From Amia ocellicauda (taxonomy: Eukaryota > Chordata > Actinopteri > Amiiformes > Amiidae), in NCBI RefSeq assembly GCF_036373705.1, contig NC_089851.1, forward strand, positions 59,858,350 to 59,922,349: a stretch of 64,000 nt of DNA, read 5' to 3'. Below, one piece after another: positions 10,882 through 20,000 of the stretch (the first letter of the stretch is position 1; every line of letters begins with the position of its first letter). Below the pieces are notes generated by a model, which worked only from the letters and a program-made list of their open reading frames with translations, did not search any database and was not told the origin of the DNA. A program made the position numbers and the translations under genes.

Positions 10882-11973
10882 ATGACTCGGCAAGCTCCCC
10901 AAATGCATGAACTATACTACAACCCAGCCAAGATTGGGGGTTTGGCGGGTAAGAAGGGTTTTCAAAGGGGACTCGCTGAGGCCGGTGTGAAGGTTAATGA
11001 TGTGGTTGTTTCAGAATGGTTACGGGAACAAGACGCCTATACCTTACATAAACCTCTCAGGATTAACTTTAAAAGAAACCGTGTATATGCAACTGACATA
11101 GACTCACAATGGCAAATGGATCTAGTCGATATGTCAAATTTATCAAAACATAACAATGGTCACAAATTTATGTTGATGTGTATCGATGTGTTATCAAAAT
11201 ATGCCTGGGCTCGCATTCTACATAATAAAACAGGTCGGGCGGTGACAAGGGCCTTTGAGGATATATTGTCCCAGGGACGATGTCCTAAAAAACTGCAGAC
11301 TGATAAAGGAAAAGAGTTTCTCAACAGAGAATTTCAGAATCTACTGAAGAGACACAAAATACATCATTTCACCACCGGTAATGAGCTTAAGGCATCGGTG
11401 GTGGAGAGGTTTAACCGCACCATAAAGACCAAAATGTGGAGATATTTTACAGCGGTCAACACGTTCAAGTATTTTGATAAAGTTCAGGATTTTATCGATG
11501 CTTACAACCAAGGGTATCACGCCAGTATTAAAATGAAGCCTATAGATGTTGATCAAAGTAATTCTTTTAAGGTCTATAAAAAATTATACGGCCCATTTAT
11601 TAAGAAGGGGAAAACTACTTATAAGTTCAACATCGGCGATGTGGTTCGCGTTTCAAAGCTAAGGAGTACTTTTGCCAAAGGTTATGAACAAACATTTTCT
11701 GACGAATATGTTACAGTTACCGAACAGGTGGCTAGAGACCCCCCCGTGTACCGGTTAAAAGACTATGACGGGGAGGATATAGAAGGAACGTTTTACGAAG
11801 CCGAGTTACAAAAAATTATTGTGGGTAAAGACATTGTATACAGAGTTGAAAAGATATTAGCTGAGAAAACCCAGAACCGGAAAAAATATGTGTTGGTGAA
11901 ATGGCTTGGATGGCCTGAAAAGTTCAATAGTTGGGTCCCGGAACAACAGGTTTGTGATATTCAAGCCTTATAA
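10882..11973 (+). CDS. INT: Polinton DDE integrase with C-terminal chromodomain, 363 aa
   Basis: This retrovirus-like integrase would insert linear element DNA with a 6-bp duplication. The core is residues 70-200 with D80 (WQMDLVDM), D141 (LQTDKGKEF) and E175 (VVERFNRT), 33 residues separating the last two. An SH3-like segment follows (YKFNIGDVVRVS). The C-terminus (about residues 320-363) is a chromodomain with YRVEKIL, VKWLGW and SWVP carrying the aromatic cage positions. ATG 10882 is chosen; the frame opens earlier only at a GTG. The stop lies 4 bp before the next possible ATG. The chromodomain may direct insertion to methyl-lysine chromatin, which suits the satellite location (inference). 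Confidence 0.95.
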   Translation: MTRQAPQMHELYYNPAKIGGLAGKKGFQRGLAEAGVKVNDVVVSEWLREQDAYTLHKPLRINFKRNRVYATDIDSQWQMDLVDMSNLSKHNNGHKFMLMCIDVLSKYAWARILHNKTGRAVTRAFEDILSQGRCPKKLQTDKGKEFLNREFQNLLKRHKIHHFTTGNELKASVVERFNRTIKTKMWRYFTAVNTFKYFDKVQDFIDAYNQGYHASIKMKPIDVDQSNSFKVYKKLYGPFIKKGKTTYKFNIGDVVRVSKLRSTFAKGYEQTFSDEYVTVTEQVARDPPVYRLKDYDGEDIEGTFYEAELQKIIVGKDIVYRVEKILAEKTQNRKKYVLVKWLGWPEKFNSWVPEQQVCDIQAL

Positions 11974-12019
11974 CAACATGCCCGCCGGTGTGAGGGGGTC
12001 ATTACATTCGATACTCAAG

Positions 12020-12775
12020 ATGGAATCAGGAGGCTTCTACGTGACTCTACCCAGTAACGCCTCTCTCGATATATACCCTAAAAATGAAATATCCAGTTAC
12101 ACGGTACAATTTGGAAAATCTATAGATCTAAGGGGGTCGTGGGAAGTGGGGTTGGCGGAAATACAGTATCCTTACACTTGGGCTGTTTTACAAGATAAGG
12201 ATGCCACCTTCGCCATTTTTGACGATGTTAAAAAGAGTCAATGGACATTCACGATGCAAGGAGGTTATTATGACAATGTGGATACAATATTAGATGAGAT
12301 GCATAAACAGTTCTCAGAAGGCACCCCCAACATCAAGCTATATTACAACCCTATTAAAAACAGAGTGTACAAGGTGTCAAAACCTGGTATTAGCATTCAA
12401 ACCAAAGGACAACTGGGGCGTATATTAGGGTTCTATTCTGACACAGAGAGCAGGTTCTCAGAAGTGGTGGCACCCTTCCCGGCTGACATCAGGGGCGGCT
12501 TTTACACTCTTTATGTGTATACGGATATCATAACACACCAGAGGGTCGGGGATAGCTATGTCCCCCTTTTGAGAAATGTACTTATTAAAGGTAAAAGCAA
12601 TGACATGGTCACAATTACTTATGACAAGCCACACTACGTACCAGTCTCAAAGACCCACTTTGACAACATCACGATCGAAGTAAAATCGGATCAGAATATC
12701 AACGTACCCTTCCGCTTCGGTAAAGTTATTGTCAAACTACATTTTCGACCCCTGAAACAGTGTGTACATTATTAA
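12020..12775 (+). CDS. mCP: Minor capsid protein (penton, single jelly roll), 251 aa
   Basis: The start is placed at ATG 12020, in the context CAAGATGG, just before the conserved FYVTLPSNAS opening typical of Polinton penton proteins. An in-frame ATG at 11978, 4 bp after the integrase stop, would add 14 residues and is possible. The protein shows the SSYTVQFGKSIDLRGSWEVGLAEIQYPYTW segment and a beta-rich C-terminus ending in KVIVKLHFRP. It would form the pentameric vertices of the capsid. It sits between integrase and the pX-like gene, with its TAA one base before the next ATG. Confidence 0.88.
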   Translation: MESGGFYVTLPSNASLDIYPKNEISSYTVQFGKSIDLRGSWEVGLAEIQYPYTWAVLQDKDATFAIFDDVKKSQWTFTMQGGYYDNVDTILDEMHKQFSEGTPNIKLYYNPIKNRVYKVSKPGISIQTKGQLGRILGFYSDTESRFSEVVAPFPADIRGGFYTLYVYTDIITHQRVGDSYVPLLRNVLIKGKSNDMVTITYDKPHYVPVSKTHFDNITIEVKSDQNINVPFRFGKVIVKLHFRPLKQCVHY

Positions 12776-12776
12776 A

Positions 12777-13265
12777 ATGGCTACCTCGAGGGGTTATGTA
12801 GATCCTAGCGCCTATGTGGATTATTACAAGATGCAAGCCGGGAACGGCTTGCCCGGTTTTGTAGGAGCCCCCACAATGTATGGAGCCGGTCTAGGAGGAC
12901 TCTTTCGTGGTCTCTTTAGAATGGCCGTACCCCTGCTTAAGAGAGGCTTTGCTATAGCCAGACCCCACTTGAAATCAGCGGCTAAAAATATTGTTAGTGA
13001 CGTGTTCACCAATGTTATGAACCGGGCAGCTAGCCATGAGCAGCAGGAGGGTTCGGGTCTCATGGTAATGGCGAGGAGGAGGGGTAAAAGAAGAAACAGT
13101 ATGTGTCCACCAGGGCGACGACGATCCGTGGCTAACAAAAAACGAAGAAGCTCTCATTCTCCAACATATCGTGGAAACACTCGGAGAAGGAAGCAGCACA
13201 AGAAAAAACCTGCAAAAAGAAAGTCTCAAAGAAAGACAAATAGAGCCTCAGGATACATCTTTTAA
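12777..13265 (+). CDS. Basic pX/pVI-like virion protein, 162 aa
   Basis: The ATG is at 12777 in the junction TAAAATG with the preceding gene. The N-terminal half has YGAGLGGLFRGLFRMAVPLL, a Gly/hydrophobic amphipathic segment seen in small capsid-associated Polinton proteins. The C-terminal half is very rich in Arg and Lys (RRRGKRR, KKPAKRK), like adenovirus core proteins that condense DNA. The position between penton and major capsid supports a virion role. The exact adenoviral counterpart (pX or pVI) is uncertain. Confidence 0.75.
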   Translation: MATSRGYVDPSAYVDYYKMQAGNGLPGFVGAPTMYGAGLGGLFRGLFRMAVPLLKRGFAIARPHLKSAAKNIVSDVFTNVMNRAASHEQQEGSGLMVMARRRGKRRNSMCPPGRRRSVANKKRRSSHSPTYRGNTRRRKQHKKKPAKRKSQRKTNRASGYIF

Positions 13266-13267
13266 AA

Positions 13268-14575
13268 ATGTCTTTTGTCCACAGTCTATCGGAAGAATGC
13301 GTCAAATCAGAACTGGATCTGTTTACAGTTCCATACACTCAAACGAGTATAGATAAGAGCATATATGTAGAGATACCCCCTCTTTCCGCAATTTCAGATA
13401 CGGCCCCTCTGGAGTTTTTTATAGCAGGCAATGGCGAGGATTATATTGATTTGAATAACACATTTATTTTAATGAACTGTAAAGTGACTGATGAGGATGG
13501 CGATGCAATCGAGAAGACGGCCAACGCTGGGGTCATCAATTACCCGGTGGCCACCATGTTTTCACAGGTGGATGTGACCCTGGGAGATCGGCTCATTAGT
13601 CAAAGCAGCAATACTTACCCCTATAGGGCCATGATGGAGTGTATCCTTAATTATAGTGAGGAGACCCTAAGCAAACAGTTCAGCCCCGGCCTTTTCTTCA
13701 AAGACACCCCGGAAGCTATGGACGACCAGGATCCAGAGGGACTCAATAAGGGTTTGCAAAAAAGAACGGCCTTTTCAACAGAAGGGAGGACCTTTGAGCT
13801 AATGGGACATATTCATGCAGACATATTTTTCCAAGAAAAACTCATGCTCAACGGGGTAGACATTAAAATTAAAATGATCCGTAGTAAAAGTGCTTTTTGT
13901 CTGATGACCCCTGATACTGAAAAATATAAACTGACCATATTATCGGCCTCGCTGTTTGTGAAAAAAGTATCCGTCTCCCCGGCGGTTAAACTAGGACATG
14001 CGCAGGCTTTAATGACGGCAAACGCCAAGTACCCGATCGAAAGAGTCTATATGAAAGTCCACAGTATCCCCGCAGGGACACGGGTGATGAACCAGGAAAA
14101 TCTGTTTCTAGGCCAGCTCCCAAAACAGGTTATTATAGGTCTCGTGGATAATGATGCATTTACCGGGGTTTACAACAAGAACCCCTTTAACTTTAAACAT
14201 TATAACGCGGAATTTATAGCACTGTACGTCGATGGTGTGCAGGTTCCATCCAGACCTTTTCAACCTGACTTTGAAAACGGCAACGCGGTTCGTGAATATT
14301 ACAGTCTAGTACTGGCTACGGGTCGCCATCTCAAGGATCAACCTCTGCTGATCGATCGCCGGGAATACTGCAGCGGTTACACCCTGTACGGTTTCAACCT
14401 GACCCCTGACGAAGAGTGTGGACAACATTTTTCACTGATGAAGACGGGCAATATGCGTTTGGAGATGCGTTTCAAGCAGCCTCTACCACGCACTGTAAAT
14501 ATGGTCGTGTATGCTGTGTTTGACAACATTATTGAGGTGAATCAGAGGAGAAACGTTCTGTATGATTATTATTAA
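13268..14575 (+). CDS. MCP: Major capsid protein (double jelly roll), 435 aa
   Basis: ATG 13268 follows the previous TAA by two bases. The opening (LDLFTVPYTQTSIDKSIYVEIPPLS) and GEDYIDLNNT are hallmarks of Polinton major capsid proteins, which form hexon-like trimers. Further along are the DVTLGDRLISQSSNTYPYRAM segment and the C-terminal LPRTVNMVVYAVFDN strand. The length is close to the usual 420-650 aa range, at its low end. No stops or frameshifts are present. It is encoded directly upstream of the protease, the normal order. Confidence 0.95.
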   Translation: MSFVHSLSEECVKSELDLFTVPYTQTSIDKSIYVEIPPLSAISDTAPLEFFIAGNGEDYIDLNNTFILMNCKVTDEDGDAIEKTANAGVINYPVATMFSQVDVTLGDRLISQSSNTYPYRAMMECILNYSEETLSKQFSPGLFFKDTPEAMDDQDPEGLNKGLQKRTAFSTEGRTFELMGHIHADIFFQEKLMLNGVDIKIKMIRSKSAFCLMTPDTEKYKLTILSASLFVKKVSVSPAVKLGHAQALMTANAKYPIERVYMKVHSIPAGTRVMNQENLFLGQLPKQVIIGLVDNDAFTGVYNKNPFNFKHYNAEFIALYVDGVQVPSRPFQPDFENGNAVREYYSLVLATGRHLKDQPLLIDRREYCSGYTLYGFNLTPDEECGQHFSLMKTGNMRLEMRFKQPLPRTVNMVVYAVFDNIIEVNQRRNVLYDYY

Positions 14576-14576
14576 A

Positions 14577-15134
14577 ATGAACACCAGAGAGCTCAACCAC
14601 ATCATGAATGCCCTGGACGGCTCACGGAAAGTGTTTCAAGGAGTCTACGCCTGCGACCAGCTGCCTAAATTTAAGATCAAGAATTTACCTGCAATGTACA
14701 TAATCAACACACACCCTAAAAATATGCCCGGAGAACATTGGCTGGCTATTTATCTAAGGGAGGACCGCCGTGGGGAATTTTTTGATTCCTATGGAAACCC
14801 CCCGGATTTCAGACCTTTCCCTCGGAAGATCAATAACTTTGTGCTCAACAACTGTCAAGAAACCATTTACAGCGGTCGTCAAGTACAACGTCTTCAGACC
14901 TTCACTTGTGGTCAACACTGTGTGTTTTTCTTATATCATAGATCTAAAGAAAGGTCATACCCCGATATTATGTCCTTGTACAGTGAGGATTTAGGCCAAA
15001 ATGATAAAAAAGTGGCAGAGTTTGTCAGGACACTGTGGACCCCCCCTTATAACACAATTACTTACGACCCTAGCCAGCCATGTATACAGATGGGGTGTTC
15101 TTGTGAGGATTTTAAAAGATGTCATGCGTGTTAA
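14577..15134 (+). CDS. PRO: Adenain-like cysteine protease, 185 aa
   Basis: The start is ATG 14577 in the TTAAAATG junction after the MCP stop; an earlier in-frame ATG at 14562 overlaps MCP codons and is less likely. The catalytic residues align with the adenain/Ulp1 fold: H54 (GEHWLA), D70 (FFDSYG), Gln in the VQRLQ stretch (104 or 107), and C111 (TCGQHC). Spacing H54-D70 closely matches adenain's H54-E71. The enzyme would mature capsid proteins during assembly. The C-terminus is Cys-rich (GCSCEDFKRCHAC), which may form metal or disulfide contacts. Confidence 0.93.
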   Translation: MNTRELNHIMNALDGSRKVFQGVYACDQLPKFKIKNLPAMYIINTHPKNMPGEHWLAIYLREDRRGEFFDSYGNPPDFRPFPRKINNFVLNNCQETIYSGRQVQRLQTFTCGQHCVFFLYHRSKERSYPDIMSLYSEDLGQNDKKVAEFVRTLWTPPYNTITYDPSQPCIQMGCSCEDFKRCHAC

Positions 15135-15312
15135 AGTGAAAAAATAATGAAAACAGCCTTTGAATCATTAGTTTTGTTTTTATTCAACACAAATCTTATA
15201 CAAAGCAGGGTTATGTTATAAATAAATGTACAACATTTGAAAATAAAAATAAAAAATAAAAAAATGGTTTGTCGGTTCCTTATTTACAGGGGAGACAAAT
15301 AAAAACATGAGA
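15135..15312. terminator. Convergent 3' ends with polyadenylation signals for both blocks
   Basis: The rightward block has AATAAA at 15221-15226 and another near 15298. The leftward block has AATAAA on the minus strand at 15183-15178. The stretch is AT-rich and separates the protease stop from the stop of the 247-aa gene, so the two blocks terminate tail to tail with overlapping 3' UTRs. Confidence 0.7.
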
Positions 15313-16056
15313 TTAATAAGCTTCCCAACGATGGATAGATCCTGAGGAGGGTTGCTCAACACGGTCAGAGTAATGAGATATCGGCGTCAGATCAGTCACC
15401 CCCTCTTTACACAGACGGATTTTTTGTCGCGTTTCCTGGTTAGGGACTGTTGATTGGGGCATGTTCAGACAGGCCATCGCCTGTAGGAAAGCATTCCAGC
15501 CTACAGGTCGGCGACTATCGGGTACCTTATTAGTGCTAGTGACACTCTTCAACAAATCAAACATGTGTGAACCTTTGATCAGTTGTCCTTTAAAAACAAA
15601 TTCACCCTGTTCATTCCAAGTCGTTACCCGCGGTTTCTGAACCATTTTGTGCAGAATATATTCTGCATGTCTTTTGCTTCTGGCCGGCATGTTTCTCAAA
15701 ACATCCGTTACAACATCTCCCTCTGAACTCTCAACAGGTTCGGGCACCGCAACATCTTTATCAACCGTACCCCCCGCATCAGTCCCAGAACCATTTTCTT
15801 GAGAGGCCATGGTTAAAGTTAAAATGTTTTGATCTTTTTCACCCTGTCTAACCAGACGGAGGTAGCGCTGTAACGTGTTGCTATACATCTGGGCTTTGGA
15901 ATACTGATTTAAATCAGCCCTGGCCAGTATAGCTTTCATTTCAGAGTCCAGGTTGTTTTCGGCCGTTTGTCTAATGGGCTCTGGCCCGACAACATTTTTT
16001 CTCAGTTTCTCAAGCTGCTCCTGAGGGATCAAAAACATTTTCTGAGCATATTCCAT
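15313..16056 (-). CDS. Conserved Polinton protein of unknown function, 247 aa
   Basis: An intact frame runs from ATG 16056. The relic element in this window carries a homologue of exactly 247 codons (51324-52067). Conserved blocks are MFLIPQEQ near the N-terminus, the helical LDSEMKAIL..QYSKA..LQRYLRLVRQ region, W147-N-E-x-G-E-F-V-F-K-G157, the KGSHMFDLL segment (161-169), and PVGWNAF (184-190). The middle (85-125) is variable and acidic. Position at the 3' end of the ATPase cluster suggests a virion or packaging role, but none is proven. Confidence 0.82.
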   Translation of the reverse strand: MEYAQKMFLIPQEQLEKLRKNVVGPEPIRQTAENNLDSEMKAILARADLNQYSKAQMYSNTLQRYLRLVRQGEKDQNILTLTMASQENGSGTDAGGTVDKDVAVPEPVESSEGDVVTDVLRNMPARSKRHAEYILHKMVQKPRVTTWNEQGEFVFKGQLIKGSHMFDLLKSVTSTNKVPDSRRPVGWNAFLQAMACLNMPQSTVPNQETRQKIRLCKEGVTDLTPISHYSDRVEQPSSGSIHRWEAY

Positions 16057-16058
16057 TA

Positions 16059-16394
16059 TTAACCCACTCTGGAAGCTAGAAGACTGGTTAGGAAAGGCAC
16101 GGCTATGCTAAACAGCGGTCCTATAAAACCTCCGGTTTGATTAATCTTCTTTCTTTTTCTTTTAATAGAATACTTCTTATTAGCGATGATCTTGATAACC
16201 GCTTTTTGTTTTTTGAGTTTAGAATGTTGAGAAGGGGTTAGGGGTATATTACCGCGTAAGATGTTAAAAGCTATTTCACACAGGGTCTCGATCAAATCCG
16301 AGGGGGCCCCTGCCAGCACAGCTTTCCTATGGCGCGGGCTCCCCTCAAATAACATTTGCAAAAGCGGCAGATTTCTTTTAATCCGAACAGACAT
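16059..16394 (-). CDS. Small basic Polinton protein with hydrophobic C-terminus, 111 aa
   Basis: The ATG is at 16394, six bases after the ATPase stop, and the TAA lies two bases before the next ATG. The chain has an N-terminal LPLLQMLFEGSPRHRKAVL helix, a basic centre (KYSIKRKRKKINQ) and a C-terminal GGFIGPLFSIAVPFLTSLL segment that is hydrophobic and possibly membrane-active, as in adenovirus pVI. A homologue with a matching KRK..NQ-GGFIG motif lies at 51006-51327. Function unknown; a virion role is inferred from its neighbours. Confidence 0.8.
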   Translation of the reverse strand: MSVRIKRNLPLLQMLFEGSPRHRKAVLAGAPSDLIETLCEIAFNILRGNIPLTPSQHSKLKKQKAVIKIIANKKYSIKRKRKKINQTGGFIGPLFSIAVPFLTSLLASRVG

Positions 16395-16400
16395 TCTTAT

Positions 16401-17072
16401 TTATTTCCTTTTCTTTAGCACATACACTGCCGGCCAATCGGGCGGGCACAAACCTGTTCTGAGGCGAAAGTCTTCTGGGGTTTGTGCTTTTAAGTCCACA
16501 ATCAAGTACCTGTAGGGTTTTTTGGTGGCATCCTCAAATGCCTCCAAAAAGAATTTGGTCTGGTTAGGGTACATTTGACGAGCCAAGACGGTGACCTGTA
16601 GTTTATCTCTGGGGTTTTTAAAAAGAATTATATAATTGGCATTTAAATTAATAGTGCGGCTTTTTTTACCTTGAAAAAATAGATTTTGAACTAAATAAAT
16701 AATACTTAAATTCCTATGATGAGTGTACTTTGTGAAAGCTTTTTCCACTTCACTGTTGTCACCGGCCTGCTCCATCAGGTCATCAAGGATCACTAGATTA
16801 GTTTGTCCGGGCGGGAACAGGTCATCGTCACACAACGAGGCGGGGAGACCTTGCACAAATTTCAGATTATTTTTTTTTGATGCCAAATCATCGTAGAGAG
16901 GTTGCCAGCAAGAGTAACACCACACTATGTTGTCAAGAGCTTGGGACACGGTTGCGTCCACATCTTCTATGATGTTCTTTATAAGATAGCTCTTACCCGA
17001 ATTGGAGGGACCGGCTATAATACAGGAGAAAGGGTGTTGAAGTCTGTTATCAAAACCACCGCTAATATCCAT
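16401..17072 (-). CDS. ATP: DNA-packaging ATPase (FtsK/HerA, A32-like), 223 aa
   Basis: Walker A is GPSNSGKS at residues 21-28, Walker B is NLVILDDL at 92-99, and a sensor-type Gln-Asn sits at 129-130 (IIYLVQNLF). These mark the genome-packaging ATPase of Polintons and related dsDNA viruses, which drives DNA into the capsid. The ATG at 17072 overlaps the PolB 3' end by 11 bases. The C-terminal block (LARQMYP..FLEAFEDATKK..FRLRTGLCPPDWP) is also preserved in the relic at 50727-50948. The frame is complete. Confidence 0.94.
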   Translation of the reverse strand: MDISGGFDNRLQHPFSCIIAGPSNSGKSYLIKNIIEDVDATVSQALDNIVWCYSCWQPLYDDLASKKNNLKFVQGLPASLCDDDLFPPGQTNLVILDDLMEQAGDNSEVEKAFTKYTHHRNLSIIYLVQNLFFQGKKSRTINLNANYIILFKNPRDKLQVTVLARQMYPNQTKFFLEAFEDATKKPYRYLIVDLKAQTPEDFRLRTGLCPPDWPAVYVLKKRK

Positions 17073-20000
17073 AAGGCAGAGTGGTATAATCAGTCTTCAA
17101 CACTCTTTTATTGTACACCACCCTGAACCGTTTGTTTAGTGATCTATTTTCCAATGTGTACCCCTTTTTATTGCGATAGATCTGATTTCCGGCTGTAATA
17201 ATCTCGCGAGGAGGCGCGTCTTTCTCGGTTACAAAACTTTGTACCAGGGTCGTCAGAGACTTGATGTTAATGAGCTTGTTGTTACAATGGTTCAGAGTGA
17301 AACCCTTAACTTTCATACAGGTCTTACCCGCAGCCGTTCTGTATGCGTAAGTCTTAGGACCCCCTGAAACAAACTCCACTATGTGGTCCTGAGGATCTAG
17401 CTCGCTCGTTAACTCCCCAAGGTAGTCCCCGAGGGGAGGGACCCAATCCCCTGGCCTGGTGACAAAGATTACAGAGTCAGTATCATGATAGAGCGTGCGT
17501 TCCTGCAGCTGATCCATTAAGTTGTACAGTTCAAGCCGGGCGTAAGCCGTGGTAAAAACCGCTATGAAAACATTAACGTTTCCCTGTTTGGTGGGGAAAT
17601 CTTTAGGGGCCCTCCACTGGACCTGTGCCACGTGGTCATTTAAGAATTGAAAGTGTGATACTGCATGTTGTTTGGAAAACATAAATTCTATAAACTGTTC
17701 AGGGGTTTTAATCAAGGTTGTGTTTAGACGGTTATTTCTTTCCCCAACACACCATGAGGGATAGCCCGATGCCTCCTGTTTCCCTTTCAGATGGGTCATA
17801 ATGTACTCAGCAAAAAGAGTATCAGATTTTTCAGAAAAATGCCAAACCTCATACACCTTACCGACTCTGTAACCTTTCTCCACCGCCTTGTCAAGCTCAA
17901 TGCTACACCAGACACCCGTCAGCGCTCTCTCGTCATCACTGTGCAGACAAGAGGTATTTTGATTTTCAGTTTCCACACACGTTCTACACAGAGGGAACAT
18001 CAATTTTCCCGAACACCTGTAAGGCAACACGGGTAAGAACAGCTCGCGAGGAGGGTACATGGTGACTTTGATCAAACCAAAGTACTGTCCGATTTCGAGA
18101 AAGTCACGAAAAACAATGGTTGGATGCCCCACCGGGTACATTTTGGTCTTGTTGACATAAGGGTACAGACTGGTGAAATCATAGTAATCTACTCTCTCAC
18201 CCTCCTTTACCTCATAATGTAAACAGAGGGCGTTGGTACGACCCCCAAATAACGCATCCCTGGGCTCTAGATGTTCAGGAAAGTCCAAGGTTTCCATAAA
18301 CCGTTGTACCCCCACATCCTGTTGCTTCAGGGTCATCCACGCGTGTTCCCAAATCACCAGTACATTCAAACCATAGGTGTTTTTTAAAGTTTCAATTCGT
18401 TCCTGGAAATCATAGTACATATCACCGCAGAGTTTTTGTGTTACGGGGTTAAAGGTGTTTGGGTCGAAGCACTGAGGACAGCCATGGTAAATACAACCAG
18501 CAAACTCATAAGCGGTACGCCGCCCGGACACGTCGCTAAAACCATCTAAGTAGTAAGGACCCATTTTGACTTCCCCTTGATTTAAAGCATGTCTGATGAA
18601 GATGTTATCCCGGGCACTCAGATATTCCAGCCACTGTATGGAGACAGTCGAAAAGTTCTTTTGTCTAGCACGATAGTTGTCAGAAGTGGTGACCGCTATA
18701 GTGTTTTTCTGCAAGAAATTGGATCGATACATTTTCATGCAGAGAGACGCTATGGTCACACTTTGCAAAGGGTCGAGACCCGACGTGTTGATAACCTCGG
18801 CGCGGAAACGCAAACAGGCTTCTTTAAGGATCACCACATCATTTTTACAATAAGCGGCCATCTCTTCTCGGAAATCAAAAACACCTCCCTTAACCGTATT
18901 GTACCATTTAAAGAATTCCTCCCTCTCATGAGACATCATAGTATCAACCCCATAATAAGAGGCGGGCGGGTAGGACCCTCGATAATTTTGAGTGTCCTTA
19001 GTATTAAAAAAATGGCAGAACCAACCTTTCTTCTGAGCCTCAAAACCCAGAGCTTTAGGCAAAGCGCTCAATTTCATGGGGAGGAAATTTAACGAGTCTA
19101 TGTAACGTTGGTTGAAAGCCTCTTCGGTGAAACACATGATCTTGCTACCCTGAGCTATTATTTTTGGGGTCACCCCATTTTCCACCAGATACTTCATCAA
19201 TATGTAAGAATCATAACCCTTAGCATTGTGGGCAATAAATGTGTAATTGAGGTATTTTGGACCGCGATACCGCGTAAAGAAATCCCTGACACAACTCTCA
19301 CCGCTAGCTGACCACTCACAATCCAACATGTCAATACAGTGTATATAATTAGCAACATGGACCCCGTTTTCTTGCCGGCATTCAAAATCAAAAAAGACAT
19401 ACCGGTTGTGCGGCGGCTCCTTTTTAACCGGCTGAATAAAGCACTGGTGTTCAGACCCCGGGGTTAAATCCGCATTACAGATCCTACATCTCGGTTCCAG
19501 ACATTTGTGTGGTTTAACCTCATGAAAACGGTACTGGAGGCAACACTGCGGGCAATATTTAGTTTGATCACAATAACTCCGTTTTTTAACCCCCTCAGCA
19601 GCGGCCCTCTGCACCTTATGTTCGGAAAAACAGAACGCGGAGAGACAAATACTTAAGCAATCTTTACATCGGATGGTAGGGGCCAAACCCTTACGACATT
19701 GCGGATTGAAACAGACGTTACAGTAACCGTCACAGCGGTGCTTAAGCTTATCATTGAAGGCCTTATAACACCAATGACAAACATACGAACAACCCAAAAA
19801 AGCCGTCAAACTCTTTATTCCAAAGTAATGACTATCACTTAGGAAGAGAAACAGTGTCTGTGTATGGGTTTCCGGATGTGTCTGAAATTTCACAAATACT
19901 TCCTTTACCTCACAACGGTACCACACAACAATTTTTAAAGACAACATCTCCTCAAACATGGCAATGTCTGAAAAGGCAACCATCTGTTGAGAGTTTAAGC

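Noticed and set aside
12824-13138. 104-codon minus-strand ORF inside the pX-like gene
   Set aside because: It is a shadow of a Gly/Arg-rich coding region on the other strand.
18589-19092. 167-codon plus-strand ORF within PolB
   Set aside because: It is antisense to the PolB zinc and exonuclease region, with no recognisable domain.
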